The notes under the pieces are model-generated. The model had not been told where the DNA came from and made no database searches. It saw only the letters and a list, made by a program, of their open reading frames with translations. DNA of 6,704 nucleotides. Source: UBA7312 sp002715345. Lineage in GTDB: Bacteria; Bacteroidota; Bacteroidia; Flavobacteriales; UBA7312. Positions 6,563 through 6,704 of the stretch are shown piece by piece; the stretch's first letter is position 1; each line of letters opens with the position of its first letter. The stretch spans positions 1-6,704 of the forward strand of contig CAXGIQ010000079.1 in NCBI GenBank assembly GCA_964009845.1. Direction: 5' to 3'. The translations under genes and the position numbers were made by a program.

Positions 6563-6704
6563 ATGGAAAAAAAAGACACGCGTTCTGGATTTGGAGCAGG
6601 ACTATCAGAATTAGGGAAAACAAAGCCAGATGTAGTAGCACTTTGTGCCGACTTAACTGGTTCCTTAAAAATGAACGACTTTGCTAAAGATCATCCTGAG
6701 CGCT
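6563..6704 (+). CDS. Transketolase C-terminal subunit, first 47 codons (3' end outside window)
   Basis: This is the start of the second half of the split transketolase, the pyrimidine-binding and C-terminal domains that assemble with the subunit encoded at 4309-5154. Only 47 codons are in the window, open to the right edge. The recognisable part is FGAGLSELGKTKPDVVALCADLTGS: the usual entry into the pyrimidine-binding domain, with the ADLTGS motif at residues 29-34 and FAKDHPER at the end. The ATG lies 3 nt after the VWA stop codon in an A-rich stretch without a Shine-Dalgarno sequence, so its translation probably depends on ribosomes finishing the VWA gene. Intact stand-alone subunits are a little over 300 residues, so most of the gene lies outside. 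A DXS or pyruvate dehydrogenase beta-type relative is possible from this fragment alone, but the neighbouring N-terminal subunit makes transketolase much more likely. Confidence 0.9.
   Translation, partial: MEKKDTRSGFGAGLSELGKTKPDVVALCADLTGSLKMNDFAKDHPER

Noticed and set aside
1..6704. Insertion sequences, CRISPR arrays, tRNA genes, defence or toxin-antitoxin modules
   Set aside because: I looked for terminal inverted repeats, transposase-like frames, regularly spaced repeats and paired small genes on both strands and found none. Nearly all bases are accounted for by housekeeping genes.

Overview
The window looks like a piece of an AT-rich Bacteroidota chromosome, most likely of a Flavobacteriales-type bacterium (G+C in the low to mid 30s percent by eye on sampled lines). 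Three things point there: topoisomerase IV subunits with Bacteroidota-style motifs (EGDSASG in ParE, HPHGDASI in ParC); a transketolase split into two genes; and a near absence of Shine-Dalgarno sequences combined with a perfect TAnnTTTG -7 box. This assignment rests on recognised motifs, not on a database search. No mobile element, CRISPR array, tRNA or rRNA is visible.

The left two thirds (1-4192) run on the minus strand. In transcription order they are ychF (3095-4192), a 117-bp gap with a weak hairpin, parE (1118-2977), a small two-helix membrane protein of unknown function (637-1134), and the first 212 codons of parC (1-637, running off the left edge). The small gene overlaps parE by 17 nt and shares a TAATG stop/start with parC, so it sits as a tightly coupled insert between the two subunits of topoisomerase IV.

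A 116-bp divergent intergenic region (4193-4308) separates this block from a plus-strand block. A promoter can be proposed for each direction, and both can draw their -33 TTG from the same CAATTG palindrome.

The right third (4309-6704) is a compact plus-strand operon: the N-terminal (thiamine-diphosphate-binding) transketolase subunit, a secreted von Willebrand factor A (VWA) protein with an intact metal site and a beta-rich, PEGA-like tail, and the start of the C-terminal transketolase subunit. The gaps are only 16 and 3 nt. A gene for an exported protein thus lies between the two halves of one cytoplasmic enzyme. This and the membrane protein between parE and parC are the two unusual arrangements here: in both, an envelope protein gene is embedded between the subunit genes of a housekeeping heteromer.
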